Shown piece by piece: positions 1 through 8,568 of a DNA stretch of 64,000 bases. A program made the position numbers and the translations under genes. Below the pieces are notes generated by a model that had not been told where the DNA came from, did not search any database, and saw only the letters and a program-made list of their open reading frames with translations. The DNA comes from Sphingobium cloacae (lineage in GTDB: Bacteria > Pseudomonadota > Alphaproteobacteria > Sphingomonadales > Sphingomonadaceae), in assembly GCF_002355855.1 (NCBI RefSeq), contig NZ_AP017655.1, positions 558,001-622,000 of the forward strand, read 5' to 3'. Position 1 is the stretch's first letter. Each line of letters opens with the position of its first letter.

Positions 1-177
1 TCTATGGGGGAGCCCATTCCTTTTTCGCCTGTCGCCGGAAGGAGGCGGGCGGAGGTCATCACCGCCAACTGCGCCCATCCCGATTATCGCGACATGCTGA
101 AGGACTATTTCACGCGGGCGATGAAGGGTTCCTGCGGCCTGCAATCGCCGATGCTACCCGCGGAGGCCTTTGCCTGA
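1..177 (+). CDS. Acetyl-CoA hydrolase/transferase family protein, C-terminal end (partial)
   Basis: Only the last 58 codons are present; the gene enters from the left edge in frame 1 and ends at the TGA at 175-177. The translated tail contains the stretch AEVITANCAHPDYRDMLKDY, which resembles the conserved C-terminus of acetyl-CoA hydrolases and succinyl-CoA:acetate CoA-transferases. These enzymes move or hydrolyse CoA on short acyl groups in the cytoplasm. The catalytic glutamate region lies outside the window, so hydrolase and transferase activity cannot be told apart. The next gene, recO, starts about 50 bp downstream on the same strand and is functionally unrelated. Confidence 0.65.
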   Translation, partial: SMGEPIPFSPVAGRRRAEVITANCAHPDYRDMLKDYFTRAMKGSCGLQSPMLPAEAFA

Positions 178-226
178 CACCGGCGTCATATGGATATGCG
201 GAGCATGAAGGCGTAAGGGAGGCCCT

Positions 227-961
227 GTGCCTGCCCTCGTCACTTCCGCCATCGTCTGCGCCGTGCGCGCCCATGGAGAGCATGGGGCGATTGCGCGTCT
301 GCTGACGCCGGACGATGGCTTGCTGGCGGGCTATGTCCGGGGCGGGCGGTCGCGGGCGGTCCGGCCGGTGCTGTTGCCGGGCAATGCCGTGAAGGCGGAG
401 TTCCGGGCGCGGACGGAGGATCAGCTTGCGGGGCTGACCGTGGAACTGGCGCATAGCCGCGCGCCTCTCCTGGCGGAGCCCCTGCCTGCCGCCGCGATCG
501 ACTGGACCTGTGCGCTGACGGCGGCCGCCTTGCCGGAAGGAACGCCTTATCCGGCGCTCCATCAGGCGCTGGACGGCGTGCTGGGCGCAGTGGAGGCGGC
601 CCCGGCGGCGCGAGGATGGGCGGCGGCGCTGGTCCGCTATGAATTGCTGCTGCTGGCGGAACTGGGGTTCGGGCTGGACCTGACGCGTTGCGCGGCCATG
701 GGGGGGGGCGAGGATCTGGCCTTCGTCAGCCCGCGCAGCGCCGCAGCGGTGAGCCGGGAGGGAGCTATCGGTTATGAAAGCCGCTTGCTGCCCTTGCCGC
801 CGTTCCTGATCGAAGGGGGAAGCGGGGACTGGGCGGAGATATTGGACGGGCTGCGGCTGACCGGCTTCTTTCTGGAGCGTTCGGTGCTGACGGAACGGCG
901 CGCCGACGTGCTGGCGGCTCGGGAGCGGCTGGTCGACCGGCTCAAAAGGGCGGTTGCGTAA
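227..961 (+). CDS. recO: DNA repair protein RecO
   Basis: The 244-residue protein has the usual RecO length. RecO anneals single strands and helps RecR load RecA in the RecFOR gap-repair pathway. The N-terminal 80 residues fit the OB-fold, with the family-typical pattern of an early acidic/His stretch, [19 protein letters not shown] and a following basic segment. The C-terminal helical part has the LxLTxCAxxGxxxDLxxVSP-type signature seen in alphaproteobacterial members, with one cysteine instead of a full zinc site. The GTG start is preceded by AGGGAGG about four bases away. leuB follows 50 bp later on the same strand. Confidence 0.93.
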   Translation: MPALVTSAIVCAVRAHGEHGAIARLLTPDDGLLAGYVRGGRSRAVRPVLLPGNAVKAEFRARTEDQLAGLTVELAHSRAPLLAEPLPAAAIDWTCALTAAALPEGTPYPALHQALDGVLGAVEAAPAARGWAAALVRYELLLLAELGFGLDLTRCAAMGGGEDLAFVSPRSAAAVSREGAIGYESRLLPLPPFLIEGGSGDWAEILDGLRLTGFFLERSVLTERRADVLAARERLVDRLKRAVA

Positions 962-1011
962 CGGGCGGCGGCTTCATATGGCGGCGGCAACATATTGCAG
1001 GAGTTGTGCCC

Positions 1012-2058
1012 ATGTTGATCGCCTTGTTTCCCGGAGACGGTATCGGCCCGGAAATCGTCGCGCAGGCGAAGCGCGTGTTGGATGCGCTGGCGATCGACGG
1101 CCTGACCTATGAGGAAGGGCTGGTCGGGGGGGCGGCATACAAGGCGGCGGGGCATCCCCTGCCGCCTGAGACATTGGCACTGGCGAAGCGGGCGGACGCG
1201 ATCCTTTTCGGCGCGGTCGGCGATCCCGATTGCGATTCGCTGGAGCGGCATCTGCGGCCCGAGCAGGCGATATTGGGGCTGCGCAAGGAACTGGGCCTGT
1301 TCTCCAACCTGCGCCCCGCGAAGGTCTTCCCCGAACTGGCCGGCGAATCCGCGCTCAAGCCGGAGGTCGCGGGCGCCATCGACCTGCTGATCGTGCGCGA
1401 GACGAACGGAGATGTCTATTTCGGCGAGAAAGGCTTCCGCACGACCGCCGACGGCCTGCGCGAAGGCTATGACATCATGTCCTATAACGAGACCGAGGTG
1501 CGGCGCATCGCGCATAGCGGCTTCCAGGCGGCGCGGGCGCGGCGGGGCAAGCTCTGCTCGGTGGACAAGGCCAATGTGCTGGAGACGAGCCAGCTCTGGC
1601 GCGACGTGGTGATCGAGGTGGCCGCCGAATATCCCGATGTGGCGCTCAGCCATATGTATGTCGACAATGCCGCGATGCAGCTGGTGCGCGATCCGGGCCA
1701 GTTCGATGTGATCGTGACCGGCAACCTGTTCGGCGACATCCTGTCCGATCAGGCGAGCATGTGCGTCGGCTCCATCGGGATGCTGGCGTCCGCGACGCTG
1801 AACGGCAGCGGGCAGGGGCTGTATGAACCGATCCACGGCTCCGCGCCGGACATCGCCGGGCAGGGCAAGGCCAATCCGCTGGCGACGGTCCTGTCGGCGG
1901 CGATGATGCTGCGCTATTCGCTGGGGCTGCATGCGCAGGCCGACCGGATCGAGGCGGCCGTGGAGAAGGCGCTGGCCGATGGCGCGCGCAGCCCCGACCT
2001 GGGCGGCGGCATGAGCACCGTCGAAATGGGCGATGCGGTGCTGGCGGCGCTGAACTGA
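1012..2058 (+). CDS. leuB: 3-isopropylmalate dehydrogenase
   Basis: LeuB oxidatively decarboxylates 3-isopropylmalate with NAD+ in leucine biosynthesis. The 348-residue protein opens with the family motif [13 protein letters not shown]. It carries the substrate-binding arginines in [13 protein letters not shown], the DLLIVRE segment, a metal-binding aspartate region near [13 protein letters not shown], and the NAD loop around [21 protein letters not shown] at 1006 is also in frame, but GCAGGAG at 997-1003 sits at normal spacing from the ATG at 1012, so that start was chosen. No other leucine-biosynthesis gene is adjacent. metZ begins 10 bp after the stop, so the two are probably co-transcribed. 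Confidence 0.95.
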   Translation: MLIALFPGDGIGPEIVAQAKRVLDALAIDGLTYEEGLVGGAAYKAAGHPLPPETLALAKRADAILFGAVGDPDCDSLERHLRPEQAILGLRKELGLFSNLRPAKVFPELAGESALKPEVAGAIDLLIVRETNGDVYFGEKGFRTTADGLREGYDIMSYNETEVRRIAHSGFQAARARRGKLCSVDKANVLETSQLWRDVVIEVAAEYPDVALSHMYVDNAAMQLVRDPGQFDVIVTGNLFGDILSDQASMCVGSIGMLASATLNGSGQGLYEPIHGSAPDIAGQGKANPLATVLSAAMMLRYSLGLHAQADRIEAAVEKALADGARSPDLGGGMSTVEMGDAVLAALN

Positions 2059-2068
2059 GGATCGAATC

Positions 2069-3277
2069 ATGAAGCGGAAGAGCGGGCAGGACCCGGAGAT
2101 CACGAAGAACTGGAAGCCTGCCACGCTCGGCGTCCGGGGCGGCACGGCGCGCACGGAATATGGCGAAACGTCGGAAGCTTTGTTCCTGACCAGCGGCTAT
2201 TGCTACGACCGGGCGGAGGACGCGGCGGCGCGCTTTGCCGGCGAGCAGCAGGGCATGACCTATTCCCGGCTCCAGAACCCCACTGTCGAGATGCTGGAAA
2301 AGCGCATCGCCCTGCTGGAAGGGGCGGAGGCTTGCCGCGCGGCCGCTTCGGGCATGGCGGCGATGACCGCGGCGCTCCTGTGCCAGCTTTCCGCCGGGGA
2401 TCATGTCGTGGGCGGCAAGGCGCTGTTCGGCTCGTGCCGCTGGCTGGTCGATACGCTGCTGCCCAAATTCGGGATCGAGACGACGACCGTCGACGCCACC
2501 GACAATGCCGCGTGGGAAGCGGCGATCCGGCCCAACACCCGGCTCTTCTTCTTCGAAACGCCTGCCAATCCCACCATGGATGTCGCTGATCTTCAAGGGA
2601 TTTGTGACATCGCCAGGGCGCATGGCATCGTGACGGTGGTGGACAATGCCTTCGCCACGCCCGCGCTCCAGCGGCCAATGGAATTCGGCGCGGACGTGGT
2701 GGCCTACAGCGCGACCAAGATGATGGACGGACAGGGGCGGGTGCTCGCGGGGGCGATCTGCGGCACGGAGGATTTCATCCTCAACACGCTGCTGCCTTTC
2801 CACCGGAACACCGGGCCGACGCTCTCTCCGTTCAATGCCTGGGTGGTGCTGAAAGGGCTGGAGACGCTGGACCTGCGCATCCGCAAGCAGAGCGAGAATG
2901 CGCTGAAGGTCGCGCGCTTCCTGGAGGCGCGCCTGCCCAAAGTTCTCTATCCCGGCTTGGAAAGCCATCCGCAACATGCGCTGGCGATGCGACAGATGGA
3001 ACTGGCCGGGCCGATCTTCTCGCTCTATGTCGGCGGCGGGCGCAAGGAGGCGCACGGCCTGCTCAACGCCCTGCAACTGGTCGACATCAGCAACAATATC
3101 GGCGATTCGCGGTCCCTGATGACGCATCCCGCCTCCACCACCCATTATGGCATGGCGGAGGAAGCGAGGCTGGAAGTCGGCATCACCGAGGATATGCTGC
3201 GCCTGAATGTGGGCCTTGAAGATCCGGAGGACGTGATCGCCGATTTCGATCAGGCGCTGCGGGCGATAGGGCGTTGA
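2069..3277 (+). CDS. metZ: O-succinylhomoserine sulfhydrylase
   Basis: This is a 402-residue member of the Cys/Met-metabolism PLP-dependent enzymes. MetZ makes homocysteine directly from O-succinylhomoserine and sulfide. Visible family features are the YSRLQNPTVEMLEKRIALLEG substrate/PLP segment (quoted in part), the FFETPANPTMDV stretch, the VVDNAFATPALQRP loop, and the PLP-binding lysine in YSATKMMDGQGR. The C-terminal SLMTHPASTTH segment is also typical. The methionine route, rather than cystathionine gamma-synthase, is inferred from overall resemblance to alphaproteobacterial MetZ. It lies 10 bp after leuB and 33 bp before apaG. Confidence 0.88.
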   Translation: MKRKSGQDPEITKNWKPATLGVRGGTARTEYGETSEALFLTSGYCYDRAEDAAARFAGEQQGMTYSRLQNPTVEMLEKRIALLEGAEACRAAASGMAAMTAALLCQLSAGDHVVGGKALFGSCRWLVDTLLPKFGIETTTVDATDNAAWEAAIRPNTRLFFFETPANPTMDVADLQGICDIARAHGIVTVVDNAFATPALQRPMEFGADVVAYSATKMMDGQGRVLAGAICGTEDFILNTLLPFHRNTGPTLSPFNAWVVLKGLETLDLRIRKQSENALKVARFLEARLPKVLYPGLESHPQHALAMRQMELAGPIFSLYVGGGRKEAHGLLNALQLVDISNNIGDSRSLMTHPASTTHYGMAEEARLEVGITEDMLRLNVGLEDPEDVIADFDQALRAIGR

Positions 3278-3310
3278 CGTGGACGGGAATAAGGGCGCAT
3301 TCCTGAAATC

Positions 3311-3709
3311 GTGAACGCACTGTTCCCCTTCCACGCCACGACGCGCGACATCACGGTCCATGTGGCCGTGACCTTCCTGCCCGAACAATCGGAGCCGGAC
3401 CGGGGCCGCTGGTTCTGGGCCTATCATATCCGCATCGAAAATGGCGGGGATCAGCCGATCCAGCTTCTGACGCGTCACTGGATCATCACGGACGGGCGCG
3501 GCGCGCAGCATCGGGTGGACGGCGATGGCGTCGTAGGCGAGCAGCCGGTCGTGCAGCCGGGGCGAAGCTATGATTATGTTTCGGGTTGTCCGCTGGGCAC
3601 GCCGACCGGATCGATGAAGGGTCATTATCATATGATCGGGGCGGATGGGCACACCTTCGACGCCGCGATCCCGCATTTCGCGCTGATCGCGCCTGCGGTG
3701 GCCGAATGA
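3311..3709 (+). CDS. apaG: ApaG domain protein
   Basis: The 132-residue protein matches ApaG in length and shows its beta-sandwich signatures: WFWAYHIRIEN near residue 40, LLTRHWIITDG, GVVGEQPVVQPG, and SGCPLGTPTGSMKGHY near the C-terminal half. ApaG proteins are linked to Co2+ and Mg2+ resistance, but their molecular role is unclear. The start is GTG. The stop codon overlaps the ATG of the following LysR-type gene (ATGA at 3706-3709), so the two are translationally coupled. Confidence 0.9.
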   Translation: MNALFPFHATTRDITVHVAVTFLPEQSEPDRGRWFWAYHIRIENGGDQPIQLLTRHWIITDGRGAQHRVDGDGVVGEQPVVQPGRSYDYVSGCPLGTPTGSMKGHYHMIGADGHTFDAAIPHFALIAPAVAE

Positions 3710-4497
3710 AGCGTACCCATTTGCCGCTCAACGGCCTGCGCGTGCTGGATGCGGCGGCGCGGCACCTGTCCTTCACCCGCGCGGCGGACGAACTGGCCGT
3801 GACCCCCGCCGCCGTGGGCCAGCAGATTCGCGCGCTGGAGGACATGCTGGGCGTGGTGCTGTTCCGCCGCACGCCCAAGGGCCTGGAACTCACGCCGGAA
3901 ACGGAGGCTGGGCTGGACGCCCTGCGCGCCGGTTTCCTGGAGTTCGAGGAGGCGGTGCGGGCGATGCAGGCGGGCCAGTCCTCTTCCTCGCTCACCATCG
4001 CCGCGCCGCGCGACATCACCGCGAAATGGCTGCAAAAGCGGCTCGCCGCCTATGCCGCGAGCCAGCCCGACCTGAAATTCGCGCTGGTGGCGGCGGATGA
4101 GGCGCTCGATTTCACGGAAGCCAATCTGGATTTGGCGCTGCGGCTGGCCGAAACGCCGGGCGAGCATGAAGGCATCAGGCTGGGTGAAGCGGCGTTCGTG
4201 ACGGTGGAGGCGGCCGATGGCGGTCCCGATGGGTGGATCGAATGGCCCGGTTGCCCCCATGGCGACAAGCCCGCGTCGATCCGGGTCGCGGATGGCGGTC
4301 TGGCGATCGAGGCGGCGGCGAACGGGTTCGGGCAGGCGGTCGTCCCGCTGCTGCTGGCGGAGGCGGACCTGGCCGCCGGTCGCGTGCGGCAAGTGGGGGA
4401 AGCGGTGGATTCGTCCCTGTCCTACTGGCTGATCGCGCCCCTGCCTCAATGGCGGCAGAAGAAGGTCAAGGCGCTGGTCGAGGCTTTGGCGGAATGA
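3706..4497 (+). CDS. LysR-family transcriptional regulator (GcvA-like)
   Basis: The 263-residue protein begins with a LysR winged helix-turn-helix: LRVLDAAARHLSFTRAADEL, then AVTPAAVGQQIRALED. The LPLNGLRxxxAAARHLSFT opening is typical of the GcvA-like branch. The C-terminal part is an effector-binding domain, slightly shorter than the usual roughly 200 residues. Its start overlaps the apaG stop by 4 bp (ATGA), and a small SnoaL-like gene follows within 5 bp. The target and effector cannot be inferred; LysR proteins often control a divergent neighbour, but here it is embedded in a same-strand run. Confidence 0.85.
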   Translation: MKRTHLPLNGLRVLDAAARHLSFTRAADELAVTPAAVGQQIRALEDMLGVVLFRRTPKGLELTPETEAGLDALRAGFLEFEEAVRAMQAGQSSSSLTIAAPRDITAKWLQKRLAAYAASQPDLKFALVAADEALDFTEANLDLALRLAETPGEHEGIRLGEAAFVTVEAADGGPDGWIEWPGCPHGDKPASIRVADGGLAIEAAANGFGQAVVPLLLAEADLAAGRVRQVGEAVDSSLSYWLIAPLPQWRQKKVKALVEALAE

Positions 4498-4501
4498 TAG
4501 G

Positions 4502-4918
4502 GTGATAACGGAACCCGCGGATATTCCGGCGCGCTTTCAGGCGGCGTGGAACGCGCATGACATGGATGCCTTTGGCCTGCTGTTCCATCCCGACGCGACA
4601 TTCGTGAACAGGTTCGGCACCTATTGGCGCGGCGTGGAGCAGATCGTCGCGGGCCACAGGCGGGTGCATGAAAGCATCTATCGCGATTCGACGCTGGAAA
4701 ACGATGCGCCGGATGTCGATCCGATCTCCGGCGATGCGGCGATCCTGCATTTCTGGTCGCGGCTGGGCGCGGGGCAGGCGCATCCGGCGGGCCCCCACCG
4801 GATCGACACCATGATCCTGGCCGTGGCGACGCGGCGGGAAGGGGAATGGCGGATTCAGGCGCTGGAAAATGTGACGCTGGTCAATCCGATGACCGGCGAG
4901 GCGGTCCTGCGCCCCTAG
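4502..4918 (+). CDS. SnoaL-like / SgcJ-EcaC family protein
   Basis: The 138-residue protein has the NTF2-like cone-fold pattern seen in SgcJ/EcaC and DUF4440 proteins: FQAAWNAHDMDAFGLLFHPD near the N-terminus, then ATFVNRFGTYWRGVEQI, and a final beta-rich region with EWRIQALENVTLVNP. These small proteins bind or isomerise small molecules, but the substrate is unknown. The start is GTG five bases after the LysR stop, so it is likely part of the apaG-lysR transcript. Its stop directly abuts a run of palindromes that separates it from the convergent serine-hydrolase gene. Confidence 0.72.
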   Translation: MITEPADIPARFQAAWNAHDMDAFGLLFHPDATFVNRFGTYWRGVEQIVAGHRRVHESIYRDSTLENDAPDVDPISGDAAILHFWSRLGAGQAHPAGPHRIDTMILAVATRREGEWRIQALENVTLVNPMTGEAVLRP

Positions 4919-5057
4919 AGCATTCTGAAGTCCCGACGGCTCGCAGAACGTGCTAGAGCATTTTCGAAGCAGATGGCTGCATCTGCTGGCTCGGAAAATG
5001 CGGAAAATAAAAGAGAATCAGAGCATGATCCGATTCAGCATGAACGGATCATGCTCT
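4919..5057. repeat. Triple palindromic element between convergent genes
   Basis: Three stem-loops follow one another. The first (4919-4955) pairs agcattctg with cagaacgtgct imperfectly. The second (4958-5001) pairs gcattttc with gaaaatgc and has an inner gcagat/atctgc stem. The third is a perfect 13-bp inverted repeat, agagcatgatccg at 5020-5032 with cggatcatgctct at 5045-5057, around a 12-base loop. Each begins with a variant of AGAGCAT. The last arm overlaps the stop codon of the minus-strand serine hydrolase. The position between convergent genes suggests transcription termination, mRNA protection, or a REP-like element. Confidence 0.75.
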
Positions 5058-6339
5058 AGCGGGAGGTCTCGGCCAGCAGGTTGAGCGCGCGCGTCATCAG
5101 CGCGACGAAGCGCGGTTCGTCGAGGCGGGCGGCCGGATTGTTCCATGATCCCGTCACGGCATACCAGCTTCCGTCTTTTGCCTGAGCAAGGAAGTTCATC
5201 GCCATAACGCCCGGTTCTGAGCCGCCCTTATAGCCGAGATACTTCCAGCGGGCGGCATCGGCGGGCGCAATGCCGGGATTGACCGCCATGATGGGAAGGG
5301 CCTCCCCGCCATGACGGCGCAGCCAGTCGAGCAGGGCGACTTCGTCCTTCGGCGAGGCGAACCATTCGGCGCTGTCGATGGAGGCGGGGGTTTCCGCGAC
5401 GGTGCCTATATCCACGGCCTTGGCGTCAAGTCGCGCGGCATGGTCGCGAAGCATGGCGCGGCGCTGGGCGATCGACGCCCGCGCATAGCTTTGGCGCAGG
5501 GATGCGTTGGCGGGCATCTTCAGGGCGAAGGCTTCGGCGGTGGTGAGGAGCGGCAGGGCCGCGTCCGCCTCGGCGTGGCCCGCGCGGGAGAGGGTGGCGT
5601 CCACATTCTCCCGCCCCAGCGCCAGCAGCAGCGTGTCGGCGGCGCTGTTGTCGCTTTCGGCGATCATGGTCGTGGCGAGGCTGTGGAGCGTCATCGGCGC
5701 ACGGTCGGGATATGCCAGCAGGCGGCCGGAAAAGCTCTTGTGGGAGAGGGGGATCACGTCGCTCCAGCGGCGCTCCCCCGCTTCGACGGCGCGGGCGAGT
5801 TCGGCCAGCACATAGAGTTTGAAGGACGATCCGGTCGCCATTTGCCGGTCGGGCGCGCGGGTGGCGATCCATTGCGGGCCGCCATCGGTCAGGCGCGCGA
5901 TGGCGAAGGCGGTCTGGCCCGGCAGCGCTTCGAAGTCGTCTATGACCTTGATGAGGCTGTCGTCCGCCTGCTTCGCGCCGACGATCTGGAGGCCGATGAC
6001 GCGGTTCGGCGCTTCGGGAGCAATGACCAGGGTGAAGCCGACCGTGGCGCGTCGATAGCGGACCTCCACCTGACCGGCGGTGGGGCCGTTCTGGCGGACC
6101 GAGCCCAGCGATTGCGGCTCGCCATATTGGCGGCGCAGGTCGGCCGTGAGGGCGCGCCACTGGTTGACGGGAACCGCCGTCAGGAACAGGTCGGAGAAGA
6201 AGTCCTTTTCCCCGCCGTCCTTGCCGAGCAGCGGAAGCAATTGTTCCGCGCGGGCGTGATAGGCTGGCGCGACCTGCGCGGACGAAGAAAGAGGATGCAG
6301 CGCCAGCAGGAACAGCGCCAGAGCCGCCAAAGCCTTCAT
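5056..6339 (-). CDS. Class A beta-lactamase-like serine hydrolase, secreted
   Basis: The 427-residue protein starts with a signal peptide (hydrophobic core about residues 4-15, ending near SSSAQ). An extra N-terminal domain of about 120 residues resembles those of other PBP-like enzymes. The catalytic domain has all three active-site motifs of class A beta-lactamases: SSFK at 171-174 (nucleophilic Ser, general-base Lys), SDN at 229-231, and a KGG triad in YKGGSEPG near residue 378. The fold is clear, but the extra domain and length argue against assuming true beta-lactamase activity; a D,D-peptidase or esterase is equally possible. Its ATG overlaps the parE stop by 4 bp. Confidence 0.82.
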   Translation of the reverse strand: MKALAALALFLLALHPLSSSAQVAPAYHARAEQLLPLLGKDGGEKDFFSDLFLTAVPVNQWRALTADLRRQYGEPQSLGSVRQNGPTAGQVEVRYRRATVGFTLVIAPEAPNRVIGLQIVGAKQADDSLIKVIDDFEALPGQTAFAIARLTDGGPQWIATRAPDRQMATGSSFKLYVLAELARAVEAGERRWSDVIPLSHKSFSGRLLAYPDRAPMTLHSLATTMIAESDNSAADTLLLALGRENVDATLSRAGHAEADAALPLLTTAEAFALKMPANASLRQSYARASIAQRRAMLRDHAARLDAKAVDIGTVAETPASIDSAEWFASPKDEVALLDWLRRHGGEALPIMAVNPGIAPADAARWKYLGYKGGSEPGVMAMNFLAQAKDGSWYAVTGSWNNPAARLDEPRFVALMTRALNLLAETSR

Positions 6340-8309
6340 GCGTCTATGGCCTCTTCGTCCACCGCCGCCGCATTTTCCTGGATGAAGGCGAAGCGATGCG
6401 CGGGATTATTGCCCATCAGCCGGTCGACCAGGTCGCGCACCTGCTGCCGGTCCTCATAATCGTCGGGCAGGGTGATGCGGATCAGGCTGCGGGTCTTCGG
6501 GTCCATGGTGGTTTCGCGGAGCTGGCCGGGATTCATTTCGCCCAGGCCCTTGAAGCGGCTGATATCCACCTTCTTGCCCTTGAACTCGGTACGGAGCAGT
6601 TCCTCGCGATGGGCGTCGTCCTTCGCGTAGAGGTTCTTGCCGCCCGCGACGAGGCGGTAGAGCGGCGGTTGCGCGAGGAAAAGATGGCCGCGCCGCACCA
6701 GTTCCGGCATCTCCTGAAAGAAGAAGGTCATGAGCAGCGTCGCGATATGCGCGCCGTCCACGTCCGCGTCGGTCATGATGACGATGCGCTCGTAACGCAG
6801 ATGGTCCGGATTGCAGTCCTTCCGCGTGCCGCAGCCCAGCGCCTGGATGATGTCCGCGATTTCCTGATTGGCGAGGATTTTCGCCGTGTTGGCGGACGCC
6901 ACGTTCAGGATCTTGCCGCGCAGGGGCAGGATGGCCTGCGTCTTGCGGTCGCGCGCCTGCTTGGCGGAGCCGCCCGCCGAGTCCCCTTCGACCAGGAAGA
7001 TTTCCGTGCCGTCGGGATCGTCGGTGGAACAGTCGGTGAGCTTGCCGGGCAGGCGCAGCTTGCGGGCGGAAGTGGCGGTCTTGCGCTTGACCTCCTTCTC
7101 CTGCTTGCGCTTCAGCCGTTCGTCCATCCGGTCGAGGACGTAGCCGAGCAGCGCCTTGCCGCGCTCCATATTGTCGGTCAGGAAATGGTCGAAATGGTCG
7201 CGCACGGCGTTCTCGACGAGGCGCGCGGCTTCGGGAGAGGTCAGGCGGTCCTTGGTCTGGCTCTGGAACTGCGGGTCGCGGATGAAGACGCTGAGCATGA
7301 TTTCCGATGACGTCATGATGTCGTCGGCGGTGATGTCCTTGCCCTTCTTCTGGCCGACCAGATCGGCGAAGGCACGGATGCCCTTCACCAGCGCGGCGCG
7401 CAGGCCCGCCTCATGGGTGCCGCCGTCCGGGGTCGGAATGGTGTTGCAATACCAGCTATAGCTGCCGTCCGACCAGAGCGGCCAGGCGACAGCCCATTCG
7501 ACGCGGCCCGCCGCTTCGGGAAAATCCTGATTGCCCGAAAAGAACTGGCTGGTGGCGCATTCCCGGCCGCCGACCTGTTCCTTCAGATGATCGGCAAGGC
7601 CGCCGGGGAACTGGAAGACGGCTTCGGCGGGCGTGTCGTCGGTGATGAGTTCGGGCGCGCATTTCCAGCGGATCTCGACGCCCGCGAAGAGATACGCCTT
7701 GGACCGGGCGAGGCGGTAGAGCCGCGCCGGCTTGAACTTCTGTTCGCCGAAGATTTCGCTGTCGGGAATGAAGGTGACGGACGTGCCGCGCCGGTTGGGA
7801 GCCGCGCCGACCTTTTCGAGACCGCTGGTGGGAAGGCCCTGCGCGAAGCTCTGGCGGTAGAGTTCGCGGTTGAGGGCCACTTCGACCACGGTGACGATGG
7901 ACAGGGCGTTGACCACGCTGATGCCGACGCCGTGCAGGCCGCCGGATGTGGCATAGGCCTTGTCGGTGAACTTGCCGCCGGAATGGAGGGTGGTCAGGAT
8001 CACTTCCAGCGCGGACTTGCCGGGGAATTTGGGATGCTCGCCGACCGGGATGCCCCGGCCATTGTCGGTGATGGTGAGGCGGTTGCCTGGTTCCAGCGTC
8101 ACCTCGATCCGGGTGGCGTGGCCCGCGACGGCTTCGTCCATGCTGTTGTCGAGCACTTCGGACGCGAGATGGTGCAGCGCCCGTTCGTCCGTGCCGCCGA
8201 TATACATGCCGGGGCGGCGGCGGACCGGTTCGAGCCCTTCGAGCACCTCGATGGTGGAGGCGTCGTAACCGGGAGAGGAGGCGGGCTGGTTCGCGAACAG
8301 ATCGGACAT
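6336..8309 (-). CDS. parE: DNA topoisomerase IV subunit B
   Basis: The 657-residue protein is the ATPase subunit of topoisomerase IV, which decatenates sister chromosomes. The GHKL ATPase domain shows DNSMDEA, TDNGRGIP, TTLHSGGKF and GGLHGVGISVVN. The TOPRIM domain has VEGDSAGGSAKQARDR and MTDADVDGAHI, with acidic metal ligands intact. A distinctive KFPGKSALEVI segment and overall length favour ParE over GyrB. The start ATG at 8309 is the first plausible one. The downstream serine-hydrolase start overlaps the stop by 4 bp (ATGA), so the pair is co-transcribed. Confidence 0.95.
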   Translation of the reverse strand: MSDLFANQPASSPGYDASTIEVLEGLEPVRRRPGMYIGGTDERALHHLASEVLDNSMDEAVAGHATRIEVTLEPGNRLTITDNGRGIPVGEHPKFPGKSALEVILTTLHSGGKFTDKAYATSGGLHGVGISVVNALSIVTVVEVALNRELYRQSFAQGLPTSGLEKVGAAPNRRGTSVTFIPDSEIFGEQKFKPARLYRLARSKAYLFAGVEIRWKCAPELITDDTPAEAVFQFPGGLADHLKEQVGGRECATSQFFSGNQDFPEAAGRVEWAVAWPLWSDGSYSWYCNTIPTPDGGTHEAGLRAALVKGIRAFADLVGQKKGKDITADDIMTSSEIMLSVFIRDPQFQSQTKDRLTSPEAARLVENAVRDHFDHFLTDNMERGKALLGYVLDRMDERLKRKQEKEVKRKTATSARKLRLPGKLTDCSTDDPDGTEIFLVEGDSAGGSAKQARDRKTQAILPLRGKILNVASANTAKILANQEIADIIQALGCGTRKDCNPDHLRYERIVIMTDADVDGAHIATLLMTFFFQEMPELVRRGHLFLAQPPLYRLVAGGKNLYAKDDAHREELLRTEFKGKKVDISRFKGLGEMNPGQLRETTMDPKTRSLIRITLPDDYEDRQQVRDLVDRLMGNNPAHRFAFIQENAAAVDEEAIDA

Positions 8310-8371
8310 GGGGGATTGCTATCGGGCGCGAACGCCGGGCGCAAGTGGCGTGGGAGGCAGTGGGGGTGTTC

Positions 8372-8513
8372 AGTCCAAAGGGGACATCCAATCTCCGTTC
8401 GGGCTGAGTCCTTCGACTGACTGCCAAGGCAGGCGCTCAGGACAGGCTTCGACAAGCTCAGGGTGAACGGCGGTGGAGAAAAGCAGACAGTCCGCTCTCC
8501 ACCCAAAATAGCC
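8372..8513 (-). repeat. Palindromic dispersed repeat, copy R1
   Basis: The region between parE and gcrA holds two inverted copies of a unit with core CCGTTCGGGCTGAG. One arm runs from about 8380 to 8417 and the opposite arm (GCTTCGACAAGCTCAGGG, then TGAACGG and GCGGACT-type flank) from about 8444 to 8500. A terminal GGCTATTTTGGGTGG (read on the minus strand, 8499-8513) is shared with copies R2 and R3. Similar short elements are common in sphingomonad intergenic DNA. Nothing else was recognised in this gap apart from the gcrA terminator. Confidence 0.72.
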
Positions 8514-8522
8514 ATGCCAAGG

Positions 8523-8555
8523 AAAAAGGGCCGGCTCCTCCTCGGAACCGGCCCT
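8523..8555 (-). terminator. Rho-independent terminator of gcrA
   Basis: On the minus strand an 11-bp GC-rich stem (8544-8554 with 8528-8538, one mismatch) around a 5-base loop is followed by a run of five T residues (8527-8523). It begins 14 bases after the gcrA stop codon. Confidence 0.85.
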
Positions 8556-8568
8556 GTTCATGATCTCA

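Noticed and set aside
1646..3676. A 676-codon minus-strand frame opposite leuB and metZ
   Set aside because: Antisense shadow of two well-supported enzymes; no recognisable domains.
4919..5057. Reading the palindromes as a classical rho-independent terminator pair
   Set aside because: No T-run follows any of the stems on either strand, so they were recorded as a repeat element with possible terminator function instead.
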